NCBI GenBank assembly: GCA_003640385.1
Contig: RCAB01000206.1
Location: 1 to 64,000, forward strand
Length of the DNA stretch: 64,000 nt
Source: Setaria digitata
Taxonomy: Eukaryota; Nematoda; Chromadorea; Rhabditida; Setariidae
Direction of reading: 5' to 3'
The translations under genes and the position numbers were made by a program. Shown here piece by piece: positions 25,336 to 38,634 of the stretch; within the stretch, counting starts at the first letter, position 1; each line of letters begins with the position of its first letter. Under the pieces are notes generated by a model. It saw only the letters and a list, made by a program, of their open reading frames with translations. It searched no databases and was not told the DNA's origin.

Positions 25336-27784
25336 ATGACTAGATGTTATCTTCTGATCGCGTTAGCAGCTCTGATATCTCCGGAATTTCTGGTGCGTTC
25401 CTCATCGTCCATGGAAAAGAGTGCTATTCAGTCATCAAGAACCTCATTCTGGATAACTGTTGAACCGGTATCTGTAGAGTGGGCCAATGGTTGTTTGGTT
25501 GCTGCCGGATGTGCCGATTCAAGGCTGACCCTTTCGGAATGGAATTTAGTTAGTGATGAAAGGATTTCATCAAGCTGGTCTATACACGAAAATTTTGTGA
25601 GTTCTTACTTTTTTTTTTCAATTGAATGTAATGTTGTCGAATCTAAATAATTTTTACGATAATTTTCATGGCCACTTTTTTAATTTACAATAAATTCATG
25701 CTTTGAAATAGCATAAATCATTTTATATAGGATTCCTCACATATGTTTGTGAGCTACTGGAGTAAAGGAAGGCCCGCAGATATAACGTTCAACTATGAGG
25801 TGGAAGGAGCTGATCCAATTTATGGATTCTCAAGAACCTGTGATTCCACACGAACAATTCGTCTTTTTGATAATAAGGTTCAATGATCTTTCTTTTTATT
25901 AAGTTTTAACTAGAAGTCCATCAGCTGCTTTACATCATTTTAAGAATTTTTCAGCATCAGCTAATGTCTAAGTCAACAGAAGATTCAGTCACATCAGCAA
26001 AGATTTCTTTGCAACAGTTTGATAAAATAACATTGAATCTGACTGGCAAATGTTTTAATTCAACAGTAATCGTACAGATATATGAATCTACCTGCCCTTG
26101 GTGCTCTTGTGGAGATGGATATGCAATTGTTGGACAGGTGATCTATGAATTTCACTTTTTATTCTTTTCATATATTTCTATCACTCTTACTAACTTGTCT
26201 TAAATCTATTGCTCCTTTATTTCATCTCTATGACACTTTATGTCCTTTATATTTTACAGCTTTATTAACAGGTTGTCATCTAAGTTCTAAAAATTTTAGT
26301 TGTCGGAATCTGAATCACGTGAATTTTTGTATCACGTGAACAATTCAGATGCGTTGGTTGACTTAGGCTTATTGGGGCTGTCTGCAATTGCGGTTGCTAC
26401 ATCCGCCGCATTTTCATGCGTTCTAATCGCATATCTTCGCGAACGACGATCTAATTTCGAGAAAGGTACTAGAAGATGCGAAATGAAATGCTGCAGCAAT
26501 AATTCAACAATATGCCGAGGACAGCAGCCTACTTTACATAAGAAAAGACTAACGAATACCGAAATTATTAGGTAGATGTGCTCTCTACGTACGTCATTGA
26601 AGTATGTGTTATGTAAGTTATGTCTGCTTATACCAGAAATGGTAAATCTCAGAAAACTGTTGCTTGGCTCTTTTCAGTGCCCAAATATCCTTGTCTTTAG
26701 AAAATTTATTTCCGGTTTTGGGCTACCCAGCGCAAAACTTTCCATTTACTTAGTTTTGCTTTTCTCAGAAGAACGCTTGTTTTCTTTTTTGCAGTGCTTA
26801 AAAATTTCAATAATCGTTACTTTTGATTTAGCACACTTATAGGATTTTTATAAGACAGTCTTTCCTGTCACATACAATATTAGTTTCTACCTCATTTTGC
26901 ACTCATTTGGTTGCCTTAATTCCATTATAATTGATAAGTTGAGAGTATTTAATGATGTGATAATTGAAATCACCAACTAATTTAAGAGTAAAACAGCCTG
27001 AAGTCTAAAAAACAAACTTAGAAAACTGAATAAATCTAATTACAATTACCACCATAATGTTTTTTACATGAGTGCTATTCGAATTTGCCTACCTGTAAAT
27101 GCTTCTCAGATCAAGATATAAAAACTGCCAGAAATCTCGAAAATTAAACAGAAGAATGCAAAATTGATAGGACTTGTGGCACAACTGTTAATTTGAGCAC
27201 CTTATTTCATTCATTTATTTTCAATACGTTGTCAGAAACAATCACTACGGAGATATCAAAATTGATGTGATTTATCTGAAATGTATCAGTGTTGTTCTGA
27301 ATATTTCTTCATTCAACTTTTTTCACTAGACAGATTTTTCATTCATTAGACTGAGGGGTCCTAATCCAAAGTTCCCCATAAATTAAACCCTGTCGGACGA
27401 AGCAGTAATTACGAGGAATTAACTACTGACACTGAACTTTTTAATAAAAGCAATTATGAACAAATAATTCATGACAAAATAGTTCGTAACTAAGGTTTTT
27501 ATAATCAGCTATTATTTTTAATTGGTTGCAAAACATACTTTATAAATGCTCCCGTATGCAATGAATTTTCCAGATACCATCCAACACGTGATTACTCAAC
27601 ACTGTTATCGCATCAAATGGAAAGTAATCAATCTGGAACCGGTTTGGAGAATAATGTTTCAGGCTGTCGCATCGCAGTCAATGACTGGAGTGTAGAATCG
27701 GCGCTACTTGATGGGTATAATAAACCTATTGATGCGCTACTTGCTGGCAGTGATATTTCCCAACAGTGGAAGCCAACAATTTGA
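25336..27784 (+). CDS. Gene B: cysteine-rich single-pass membrane protein, five exons
   Basis: This is a paralogue of genes A and C; the family is not recognised. Exons: 25336-25596, 25731-25877, 25955-26137, 26300-26571, 27574-27784; 1074 nt, 357 aa, phases 0,0,0,2 as in A and C. A signal peptide starts MTRCYLLIALAALISPEF. The ectodomain has VEWANGCLVAAGCA, then EVEGADPIYGFSRTCD, then CFNSTV and CPWCSC. Relative to A and C the first exon-2 cysteine is replaced (NYEVEG in place of LCEVVG/RCEVAG), so one conserved cysteine is missing. A membrane helix lies at about residues 219-242, followed by RERR. The tail begins RYHPTRDYS, so the YDIPW motif is absent. The last intron is long (1002 nt). 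Donors of introns 2 and 4 (GTTCAA, GTAGAT) are weak but required by phase and paralogy. Confidence 0.8.
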
Positions 27785-27835
27785 TTTGTGGTGTTCAGTG
27801 CCCACAAATATTTCACTTAAGGAAAGAAGTTACCA

Positions 27836-28820
27836 CTAAATGATATGATCAGAGTAAATCACAGCTCCTCTTTCCCCTTCAGCAGTAATTCTACTGCAAA
27901 GAGTTGATATGTTAGCCAACTGTGACCATTGTTTTCGTTATTTACTTGCATAATTTTTGGAACATTGTCCTACTAAATTGCTTCTGGAAAAGTCTTCTAC
28001 ACAAAAGGAACCTTTGAAGTGAATGTTGAATGGTTTAAACAAATCTTCCAAATTCAATCCCATCCTTCTGCATTCACAACACTTCTCCAAAAATAATGCC
28101 AGTTTTTCTTCCTTGATTGTTCTTCAGACCTTCTATAGGTTCATTATTTCAAACTTCATCCAATGTGGAAGCTTTTAATTACTATTTACAATATAAACAT
28201 TAAAAAAAATCAGTATGCACTTTGAACACTGATAAAGCACAAAAGCCAGCATCCACCTTTTCTGTTAGTGATAAAGCTATATTTAAATTTTACCACATAC
28301 AGATTAATGGAATACTAGAACAAATTAAAGAACTATTGGTCTTCTTTGTTTAGAGGAAGTATATACAAAATATTCATTTTACATTATTTCTTTCATACTA
28401 ATGCATTGATCAGTTTCATCAAAACAGAGTAATTAGCATCTGATATGATCTTTTAAGAGCCTGAGCAGTGTTACAATTATATGGCTGCTTATCTTGCCTT
28501 TGACATTTTATTTGGCTAACTTCACTTTAAAGTTTAACCAAGACCGGACTCGAAAGTTTGGAAGAGAAAATACATAACCGCTCAAATGGCCTTACTTTCA
28601 CATATTGTTCAATAAATACAAAGAAGAATGAAGGATCATTTGCATTCAAGCGTATTAATTCTTCTGTTTACTTTACTTGTAAAAGATACGTCTGTCCTTG
28701 CTTCTTCCTCATCTGCTATGTAAACTTGTAAAAAGAACAGGAAGAGGAGTAAATTTGATATCCTTTATCCTTACCTTCGAGAATCAACACGTCGGTAGCC
28801 TCGGAAGTTTCCTCGGTCAT
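27836..28820 (-). CDS. Candidate small four-exon gene, about 60 aa
   Basis: Not recognised. Read on the minus strand, ATG at 28820 begins MTEETSEATDVLILE and meets a good donor (GAAG|GTAAGG). The next exons are 28672-28712 (EEEARTDVSFTSK, donor GTAAAC), 27946-27983 (KQFSRTMFQKLC, donor GTAAAT) and 27836-27893 (RITAEGERGAVIYSDHII, stop). Acceptors are AGCAG, TTTTCCAG and CTTTGCAG, and all phases join without a stop (46+41+38+58 = 183 nt). The product would be small, acidic at the N-terminus, with no signal peptide or membrane segment. It is convergent with gene B, with about 50 bp between stop codons. An extra exon near 28090-28130 is possible. Support is splice-site and phase logic only. Confidence 0.42.
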
Positions 28821-30779
28821 TATTACTAAGAAACCTAATACTTCTCTTCTGTTCCTAACAACTACTGTAAAAATGAGGCATGAAAAATCACAATAAAAAG
28901 AAGGGTCATTTGAAGCGTTTAAAATAAACGCAAAAAAGTATAAATGTGATTATAATACCAATTACATAGAAGATTGGATGGATTAATTAACCTAATTATA
29001 CGTCACTTCCAGAAAGACGAGTAAATATCCTTACGCACATCAATAGACAATCTATTCATCTTTCTTTAAGATTAACTGAACATTAATTGTTATTTATCGA
29101 ACAGATGACGCAACCTATTCATCATGTTACACATTCAATTTAACCACGCAAAACTGTTAGCATGATAGACAAGTACAAATTAATCCGCTAATTACCATCT
29201 GGAATTTTAGTTTTCCAGTACAATTCTAAAAAAAAAAACACTTTTCCCAGACCTTGATATCTCTATTTTTCAAGCTTTGCCCTCTCTCTTAATCCTGAAA
29301 TTAAAATAAAAGTTCTTTGCACTCAGGCTCAGTCTTTAATTCCAATCTCTATAATTTAAAAAAAAAAATTTTCATTTTTAAAAATTGTATCAATTTATTT
29401 TCAAAAAAAAAAAAAAAACAATTAAAAGTTTCGTTTCTCTCTCTACTTCGGTTGTGAAAACTTTGGAAATTAAACTTTTCTTTTTCAGTGTATGCATTTC
29501 TTTTTCTATTTATAAATAGTTTTGAATTAATTTCACATTAATTTATACCTAAAAAATGTTACAAATTTAGTTTGTATGGAAAAATATTTCTGACATCACC
29601 TTATGACATTTCGGGAAAGTTTCATAAAAGACAGTATAACGAATTAAATATAATTCCAATCGAATATCAATTGGGTTAATTAACTTTAGCACAACTGTAG
29701 TATCACCAAAAAGTGAATCACTTTTAAAATTGTTATTTATAACGCATACCCAGAAAGTAAAATTACACCGAATTGTAAGTTCTCTTTTTAATTAAAACAT
29801 AAATATATTGTTAAAAATTAGTTTCACCAGATCGAGTGTCTGATAATAAGCGGTAAATGTTGCTAGGCTCTTTTGAAAACAAAACAATGTCATATAAACT
29901 TGCTAGAGCTTAATTGAGAGTTCCAGCCACCTTCTGAATAAATATATGGTGTTCATCTCATTTCGAAATAGACTGTTACAAATTAATTATGCAGTCGCTA
30001 ATAAAACAAAATGTACCATCAGATATTCCACAGTCATCCCCGCTTCTGTGATCCAGTGACAAGATTCACTCGCAAGATACAGTAACGAGAATCAATCAGT
30101 TGCGATTTCACAATAGACGTTTCTTAATCTTGTGCAGTCTTCACATTTCGTTCATAAGGCATTGAGACAGTTGAAGTTTCTCTTCTTGAAGCTTTCTTGA
30201 TTGTTCGAAATTTCGTTTCTAGTGACGGAAAATATGGCAAAATGACCAAGACAAGATGTTTTTAAAATTTTAAATGAAGGGAAAATAAGCTTTTTTTAAA
30301 CCCCTTTCATTGAGAGATTCACATCATACAATGGCTCTAATTTAGAAATAACAAATCATTATTCTCCAAAAGGTTAAATTTCATTTCATCTGAAATTTTA
30401 ATTTCTATTTGATGACACGAAATTTGAAATGAGACTACTTTTATGATTATACGATTGTGGTCATTTAATTTTTTTCTAAATTTCGAAAACAATGATAACA
30501 ATTCAGAATGATAAATAATCTAAGACCGTTGCGAAAATCTGATAACGAATCCAAACAATTCAAATGGCATAAATCTTTGTAGCTCGAATTGTTCGTTATT
30601 GACGAAGCTAATTTAAATATAAGTAGTCCGGAAAATTAATTAACAAAATGTTCCGATTTTTGTATTACTTACCCATTCCTGATTAAAAAATCTGAATATT
30701 AGGAATAATGAGAGCCAGGGAAGAGATGAGATAGAAAAAAGCTGGTGAAGGGCAGGGTGCCTGATTGAATTATTTGCAG
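28821..30779. other. Spacer, no gene seen
   Basis: AT-rich DNA with poly-A/T runs near 29360-29420. A 24-codon frame at 30011-30085 (MYHQIFHSHPRFCDPVTR) could splice in phase to the open segment at 30780, but nothing confirms it. Confidence 0.4.
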
Positions 30780-30944
30780 ATCGGATGGTCGATGATTGAA
30801 GTGGTTGTCATCCCGCAATATCAGATAGCTAATCCCATCCCTGTTGATATGGTTGGCCTCAGCGGAATCAAACAGTCAGACCTGAAACTGCCGTTCCGGT
30901 TCCTGCTAGAGAATATATCAGACGTCTTTGCAAATATTATGTAG
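30780..30944 (+). other. Candidate isolated exon, 54 codons
   Basis: A typical acceptor (ATTATTTGCAG) is followed by a frame open for 54 codons to a TAG. The translation contains MIEVVVIPQYQIANPIPVDM and LKLPFRFLLENISDVFANIM. It is GC-richer than the surroundings and protein-like, but no upstream exon is certain and no domain is recognised. The same block carries TAATCCC and GATA motifs, so a conserved regulatory element is the alternative. Confidence 0.28.
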
Positions 30945-31200
30945 TGCAACATTGGTTTCTTATTACCTAACTTTCTAATTCCTTTAGGATTTCAAATTCT
31001 GTTTAGATTGTTTCGCGTTCAGCAGAATGATTCCTCAATAGAAATTCCTGATAAATAATGAGAATTGAGAAGGTATAAGAAATTCTGAAGGGAACATTTC
31101 TCTTGTGCTTGTTTATTACAAACATTCGTAGTTGAAGTGCCAAACGTTGTGTTGTGCCACTGAAAGTTACATCTCTGTCACACGTCGCCGAAATTTAAAC

Positions 31201-33733
31201 ATGCCAGCCGGTAAGATACTTTACTAGTACTCAAAAACTTCAGATTCCAAAAATCATTTACCGTATGCACTTAACATGTACTGTTCTAACATACTACTTA
31301 TTTACTTATTTACCATAATCCCAAATAATTCTAATTTGTTGATTTATCATGTCCTTCTGATTTAGATAATCTTTTTAAATGTTTTTGAAGTTTTTAAGAA
31401 TTCTGAAATATTTTTATAGTTTTTGAAAAATTTTGAATATAAAAAACCACGTTTAATTGCAAATCGCAGTTTTGCATAATAGCTCATTTTTATTTGAAAA
31501 AAAAAAAAAAATTTAAACAGATTAAATTAAAATTTCAAACTTCTTTTTAGCGGTGTAGTTTGCAAAAAAAAAAGTTACTAAACAAACTAAACAACTAAAC
31601 TAAGATTTATCAGATATGATTTTCATTTAAGAACGAAAAAAATGAAATAGAATTTTTAGAAGAGAGAATAAAAGAAGCAAAAAGAAAATTTTATTTTGCC
31701 ATTTGTTAACAAAGTTTGTGAAGTACTGACATGTAGTTTGTCCATCTTAAAAATATAAAGTCTGTTCGCCCTTCACTTCTGATATTCCTTATTCATTCTC
31801 TTGCAGAGCAGCTGGTCATTTCAGTTTCATTTATATCTTTGTCCATCCGTCCCCTTCATGTTTTCTTCTCCGGTTTTCGGGTTTGACCGAAGTGAAAATC
31901 AATTGAAGTTGACTCTATTGACAGACTTCAGAATATTCTCAAATTGTTAGTAATTAATTAGATTTTTTAGAATTTAATATTGTCATACTGAATTGTTCTG
32001 TCTGTTTTACATATGATTACTAATTTGGTTAAGTACATTTAAGTGGAAAAAGGTTTGTGGACACTCATAACTAAAATAAGTCGAAAATAATGCCTACTAC
32101 TAGCTTTCAATTTTTGGTTTATAATAAATTCAAAATTCCCTTTCATTTTCAAAAAATCTCTTGAATTTACTTCTTAACAGAGTTTTCTTTCAAATACTAA
32201 AGCGAATGGTGATCGCTAATGGTTATACGCATTATCGCTTGCTATAAATATTAAAATTTAAATTAAAGAAGAGAAACAGTAGCTAAAATAAGCATTCATT
32301 CTCACCGTCTCATTCGTCTTGATAATTCTATTCTTGACTTTGATATTTTTCTTTTTCTATCTATTTAGTTAGTTTACATTCCCACTCACTTTATAACAGT
32401 TGCACTTGAAATTTCCACATCACTACTAAGAAGGGTAAAAATATTTGATTTTCACTTATAAAATTTTTTGCCTTCTTTACATTTCGCAAATTATTTGTTT
32501 GCCATAAGCAATTAGATGAGTAACGTCTTATGAAATTTGTGTTTTAAGTTGCTGAAATTAGAAAAAGAAACTCGCAAAGATCGGATTACATTGACCTGTT
32601 CGTCGCACATTCACGGTTTTCAAATTCTTTCTGTTTTTTTTTTCAAATATGTTGGCTTTCAAGTATTGATGAGGAAAGGATTAATTGTAGGTGAGATAAG
32701 AGATAACTGAGGGTTCAGAGCGAATCAGTGGGAGATCCACTACTGGATTAGTGCAAATGCTACGATAGAGCGTTCATGCAAGAAATGTTTTATCATTGAA
32801 TTTATTGCTGCACTGGAAATCAGTCTTTGAAATCGATCAGTGCTACAAACCATTGCATTATCGTGGAAGCAGCAATTTGTTGAAGACTTTTTACATCCAA
32901 ATTGAATTGCAGCAAGTCGAGAAGTGTAGCATCTGGAACTGTTTAAGGTCATCTAAAAGTAGTTGCTTACAGTCGAATAAATTTAAATTTAATCCTTCTA
33001 TACATCTCTCAATGACTACACATTGGATAATCAAAATTTTAAGCCAGTTACATCAATATTACTTCCATATGGCCTATCTTAGAAGAAAAATGCGTCTTGG
33101 CAATAATCTATTTCAGATTTCGGTAACTTTTTTATTAAGTTTTATAAAAATTGGTTCTTCCAATTTAACAATTACTTCTTTGCCGCGAAACAAATATGCC
33201 AAATTTTTTTCATCGTTTTTTGTAGAAATTTTATTCAGAATTTTTTGTGTGTATTAAAATTTAGAAATGACTTGGAATTTGAAGATGAATTGTTGTCGTT
33301 ATAACTAACAACTCATTTGTATCCTAGAGAAAGCACTTGAAATTTCCTCTTCTTTTATTTGAATGATAATCTGAATGCAATTCTCTGCCCAAGCCACAAT
33401 TTTAATTTTAAATGGAATCTTTTTGAGAATGAAATTTCCGAAATTTACTATAACTTTCATCATCTCTGATGTACGCATTTTATAGCACTTCAACAAATTC
33501 TTACGATGATGACCCGTTTGTTTACCTTTTACATATTTTAATGGGTTTATTTCATACCACATTTTATTTTTTTCTTTCTCTCTCTATATCTTTCAGGTAA
33601 CAATGATTCGAAAAACGTTACGCGTATATATTTACGTAACACGGAAATTAAAGAAAGATTAGAGATATTTCAAAAGACATTAGGCAAAAAAACTGAGAAG
33701 CCGGATATTTATACAGCTATCATCAGCACTTAA
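31201..33733 (+). CDS. Candidate small two-exon gene, about 48 aa
   Basis: Not recognised. The first exon, 31201-31210, is ATG plus seven bases ending at a strong donor (GCCG|GTAAGA). The second, 33597-33733, follows a pyrimidine-rich acceptor (CTCTCTATATCTTTCAG). The phases join to give MPAGNNDSKNVTRIYLRNTE and onward to KTLGKKTEKPDIYTAIIST and a TAA. The product is small, hydrophilic and basic, with no signal peptide or membrane helix. Tiny first exons holding just the start are common in nematodes and would be missed by ORF calling. Further exons could lie in the roughly 2.4-kb intron. Confidence rests on the matching splice sites and open frame. Confidence 0.4.
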
Positions 33734-36700
33734 CAAGAATTGCATTATGCATCCTCAGTTATGAATGGAATTACTCATTAGAACACCTTGCAGAAATTGC
33801 TACTGTTCAATGTTGTATTGCTGCTGCCGCTAGCAAAATCATTAGCACCCTTTTGTTTGTATAAACTTTTCATTCTAATTTAACAATTTCAATGTTTAAA
33901 TTTTTATTCATTTTTCGAAAATTTTAAGAAAGTCTTCTCCATTAAGACACCGGCAATTACACTTCCAAAAAAAATTTATATTGATTGAACAGTTTTTTAT
34001 TAGAATCTCAAGAAATTTTGCCCATCTTCTATTGTTATCGCAATCTGCGATTATTTGTCTGTCTTTCATTTACTCTAAAATTTATTGCTACAATACATAT
34101 GACTGACATGAAATCTTGCTGAGCACAAAATTGAATTTTTGAAATTCACTGAAGCAAAAAGACTGCCCACCCCATCTTCGTCTGTGTAGAGGCCTTAATT
34201 TAATAAAAACTTCCACAAATATGAAGTGAGTAGGTGAAGTATGTTGGAGCAATTTTCCATGTAGAATTCGAGATAAGCTGGATGACTGAGTGTAGGATGT
34301 GCCAGTCCGTGAAGCAAGATTCAGGAGTCCTGATGCGCTCAGGACAGCGATTCATTTATATAATAAAACCACTCAACAACTCATTTTTTCACTTGTCTTC
34401 TAAGCAGCTTTTCGTGGAAATAGGCTTATTTTGAAGTTCCAAGACTCATTTTGCTGACTTAGCTCTACTTTTCATATGTTCTTTATAAAAGATAACGTTT
34501 GCTGATTGAATTTATGACTGATGCTGCTAAAGTTTAAAAGAACAAATCAATTTCTACTTTTGACGATAGAAGACTTCGAGGACATTTGACATAGTTGTAG
34601 AGAAAACTTTACTGCCTTCTCTTTTCGCCTAAATCAACTTGCCAGTTGTAAGCTATTCCATCTATTAGTGAGTTCACAATAATCAGTAGCAAATAAAAGC
34701 AATAAAACTAAGGTGTTAGCCTTTGGACACTGATAATTTTTCGAGCAACTCAAAATACTTGGTGGAAAATAGGAATTGAATTATTATCCGTCACTTTTTA
34801 ACATTTTTTTCCCGCATTGCAATCGCAGTCCAAGTCTGACTAATAGAATCAAGCGGGTGACACATAGTTATAATTAAATTAGCCTAGCAATCAATAGCGT
34901 TATTAATTGCAGTGGCAATATAAAAGAGATGAAAGCTGAGTAATTTACTTTGTAAAGAATAGAAGATTCGCTTAAAGTTACAAATATATTTCTAATTTGT
35001 TCTCTTTTATTTTTTTCTCAGATATTTATTTTTGATAAAATTTTATATAATTTTTTATGAAATGCTTAATGACAATGACGAGATATGACATTTTCATAGC
35101 TGACGAGCAAGCATTCACTTTGTAATTGTTGCTGTATCTCTTGAAAGGACTCTTTCTTCTCTAAGTGGCAGAAAAAAGATGATTCTGTTGAAACAGATTT
35201 CAAGTATGACTTTACGAGGTACAAATGAGTTACATGCAACTGATAACGATTGAAATCGGTATTATCCGTTGATAACGACTTGAGAAAATGACTAGGAATG
35301 AATCGCGTGATTATCAGTGCTCCTTATCTCCTTTTCATACATCAAATCTAAAATTCCTAGAAAAATAAGAGAAAAAAATGATAAAGATAACGACTAGTTA
35401 CTTCATGCAGAATGATCGATCAAATCAAATATGTTGAGTTATTATGCAATATACTACTTTTATGATTGACTGATGTTGAATGATGCAAATTGCATGGAGT
35501 GTAAAAAGAATTTCTTAGAACAATGAAAATTATCGCTTATCAACGAGACAAATCTCGAGCTGAAATAATGTCTTGTATTCATCTATTCTCCGTATTGGCT
35601 TAATCATGGAACACTTGGCCTCCTGTTCAGAGGTTAAGAATTATTTAGAACTGTTCAACTAGATAGAAATCAATTAAGCTCCTCGAAAATAATGGAGTCA
35701 TGTGTGTAGTCTTGAAGATAATGCTTCTAAAGCAGTCATACCTATACCCTAAATTTCATGCTAGAATCTGAAATGATCAGAACAGTACCTCCAATGTTTT
35801 ATTGCTTATTTTAATTATTATCATTGTTATTAATAATTAATTACTGATATTATAATTATTGTTGTAGTGAAATATTCAATTCAAGGCTCATTTACCGAAA
35901 AAAAGATAATTAGGCTTGTGATTATTCTGATGATAATACTTATGTTAATAGGATTACTACAGTAGTTAAACAGATCTCAAAGTAATGAACGACGTGGAAG
36001 TGATGAGTTCAACACTGGAATTGAAAGTTTGTAGTTAATATTTAGAACGATCTGTTCTTGTTCGATGTCAGCACACCTTGATATGCATTTTAGACAATTA
36101 CTTTAGATATTTCAACTTTTTTTTTTTTGAAATAATGTGTCATACAATAATTACTGCTTCCTATTGTATCAGTATCTTTTTTACATAGCTCATTTTAACA
36201 ATAAAATTATTCGCTCTCATCATAGAAAGTTCTTTCCTTTTAAGAATGAGAAAAGTTTTCAGAATTGAAAATTAGTTAAATGAATTATTAACCAAGTTAG
36301 GTTCCTCGAAGCAGTAGTGAGATGTAAGAAACATATGAAATAGTTAACAAGACCTTAAAGCAAAGTATCTCAATGCTATCGCTGTTTGTGATATTATTTT
36401 ACCAGAGCACTTCAGTAAGTATTGTTTTTCGTCACTTTCTGGCGATTTGAGGTGATAACACGATAAGCTAAATATGAGGTGTGAAATTGATCGAAATTTT
36501 CTTCAAGCTCTATTTGGCCTTCAACGCCGTCCATTTATTCTTAATGAGAACATTTTTAGTCTTTAGTCCTTATGTTACGCAAAAAAAAGAAATTATTCAA
36601 ATTTCGGCACTTTTTATGCTTCGTTACACTTTTACTGATGATAATGGATTGCATTTGTCACTTGTTGATCGGTCGGCATATTTGTTATTTGACACGATGG

Positions 36701-36811
36701 GTGCATTTCGAGGAGTATTTCATTTTCCGAAAGGAAAAAGTGAAGTTAGAACGCTCTCTGGATTTGAGGACAGTATGCGTAAGAAATAAAGGGTCAACAA
36801 ATGTCACCAAT
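33734..36811. other. Spacer with unsupported ORFs
   Basis: AT-rich. Several GATAAC motifs cluster at about 35240-35400. A 102-codon plus-strand frame (36481-36789) ends just before the first copy of the 387-bp repeat. It contains LSLVDRSAYLLFDTMGAFRG, but an overlapping frame is nearly as long and no splice sites or domain support either. No gene is called. Confidence 0.4.
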
Positions 36812-37198
36812 AAAAAAAATCAAACATTTCTAAAATGACCGATTGCCACCGAAATATATAAGCTATCAATCTCATCTTCAGAGGAAGATTCATGCAGTCT
36901 TCATCAGGTTTCTGGATCAAAGACTTCTAGAAATTTGATGATATGTCTGCATTCAAACGCTACATCATTAAAAAGATTGACATCAGAACAGTGACAGTTG
37001 GAATCAGAGAAGTTAGTCCAGAAGCTCTGCTTGAAACTGTCACAGTCATGAGAGTTTTGGACGACGCAATTTTCTACATTGATTTGATGGAAGTATCAAG
37101 ATCATATTCTTAGTTTCAAAAACATTCTGGATGGATGCAACTTAGTACTGTGGACTTTTGTGTTGTGTAAGTAGTAAGCCCCAGGCAAGATTTAAAGA
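36812..37198 (+). repeat. 387-bp direct repeat, copy 1
   Basis: Matches copy 2 (38635-39021) over its whole length with an offset of 1823 bp. I see a single difference, G at 36991 versus A at 38814. It contains a 56-codon frame, 36943-37113 (MSAFKRYIIKKIDIRTVTVG...), which the difference changes only from Val to Met. In-frame stops precede and follow that frame in otherwise protein-like reading, which suggests a decayed coding sequence. The left end is A-rich. No inverted termini or target-site duplication is evident. Confidence 0.9.
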
Positions 37199-38634
37199 AA
37201 CCAATGTCACTTTACTTGACTACTTTTTTGTAAAATTTGTAAAATAAAGCTGTTTATTCTAAATCTATAACCAATGTGATTCTGTCTAAACCTAAGTTTT
37301 TTTCTTCAGCAACAGCTCTTCAGACTTAAATTATTTTCTATTTCCTTTAAAGAATTTTTATTGAGGAATTCGAAAATTTCGGTGTGCTGTCAGGTTATTC
37401 GCACATTACTACACTACACAGTCTCAAAATGTGCATTAGCTTAAAACTTTTTGGAATCTCAAATTTTGGACGACACAATTTCAATTTTCTGTCGACCTTA
37501 ATTAACTTCTGACGGGTTGTGATTTCTTTAAAAACCATTCTCCCCTATGCTCATTCATACATTTTCAAATTCATCATCAGTTTGAAAAATCCGTTTCATT
37601 TGCAAAATACAATTGAGTTTCACATTATTTTCATTTCTTTTCCAGTATCCATAGGTTGGTTGTAATTTAATTCGCAGTACTACATAGTGATTATCTCAAA
37701 TTTTTACACGCGTATGTGATTTACTCACATTACGCTACATGAAGACTCATACTACTGTGGGATTTGACATTACTGAATTCTAAGACAGTCCATTATTCTT
37801 TTCTTAGAGACAACAAAGTTAAAAGTAAGCGGAATTTTCCAAAACTTTGAAATCAATAATGGCCTATAAAAGCTCATCCTTTTTCTCCATTATTCCATAA
37901 TGAAAGTTACCTTGTCATACCTGATGGTTGGAGTTGATTTCATTTGCAAAAATGTGTTCTGAACTTGTAAATATCCTAATTTCACTGAAAAAAATGTCCT
38001 TCAATAAAAATAGCAATTGGCTTTTCACTTGCTATCTGTAACTATATTATCTTTCAATAATACTGAACTGAACTGGCAGTGTACTAAAAAACCGTTGCTT
38101 CGCTTTCCATTTTTGTTTTGAGCTTCAAATTTGATTTATTGACAGTAATTTTTAGCAAATTCGCTTTAAAATGTTGAGGATTGGCAAATATATCAGATAT
38201 TTTAGCTCAAAGGCAACTGACTTTCATCAATTTCAAATCAAAAAACGTCCTCTTGGGAATAATTTTCGAGCCAATCGCATCATAAATGGCTTTCAACAAA
38301 ATATTTCAAATATTCACATTTCATAGCAAATGTTATTTTTTATTAGAACTTCACATCTTCGAAGAGTTTTTTTTTTTTAGTAGAATGTTTTTGTTTTTTT
38401 TTGTTATCTTTTTAAATTTATAAATTGCTCGAACTTATTTCAATAATTCAAGCTAACGAAAAATAAATTGAAATAACATGACACTATAATTTATGGTATT
38501 CATTGATGAATTAGACTTTGTTGTATATTAATAGCATTCTTCAAATTTTAATTAAGAACTCACTCAAATGAACAATAAAGTTCTGTGACAACTTCAAATT
38601 CAGCAGGAAATAAATTAAAAAAGCACAAAAATAA
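37199..38634. other. Unique sequence between repeat copies
   Basis: AT-rich spacer of about 1.4 kb separating the two repeat copies. An AATAAA motif occurs at about 37240, shortly after copy 1. No gene is seen. Confidence 0.5.

Noticed and set aside
32740..33257. 153-codon plus-strand frame with an overlapping minus-strand frame
   Set aside because: It is the longest plain ORF nearby, but it is AT-driven (Phe/Ile/Lys/Asn-rich at the 3' half), has no domain, and lies inside the intron of the small two-exon candidate.
36481..36838. Overlapping 102- and 88-codon frames before the first repeat copy
   Set aside because: Two frames are equally open over the same DNA, with no splice or domain evidence to choose either.
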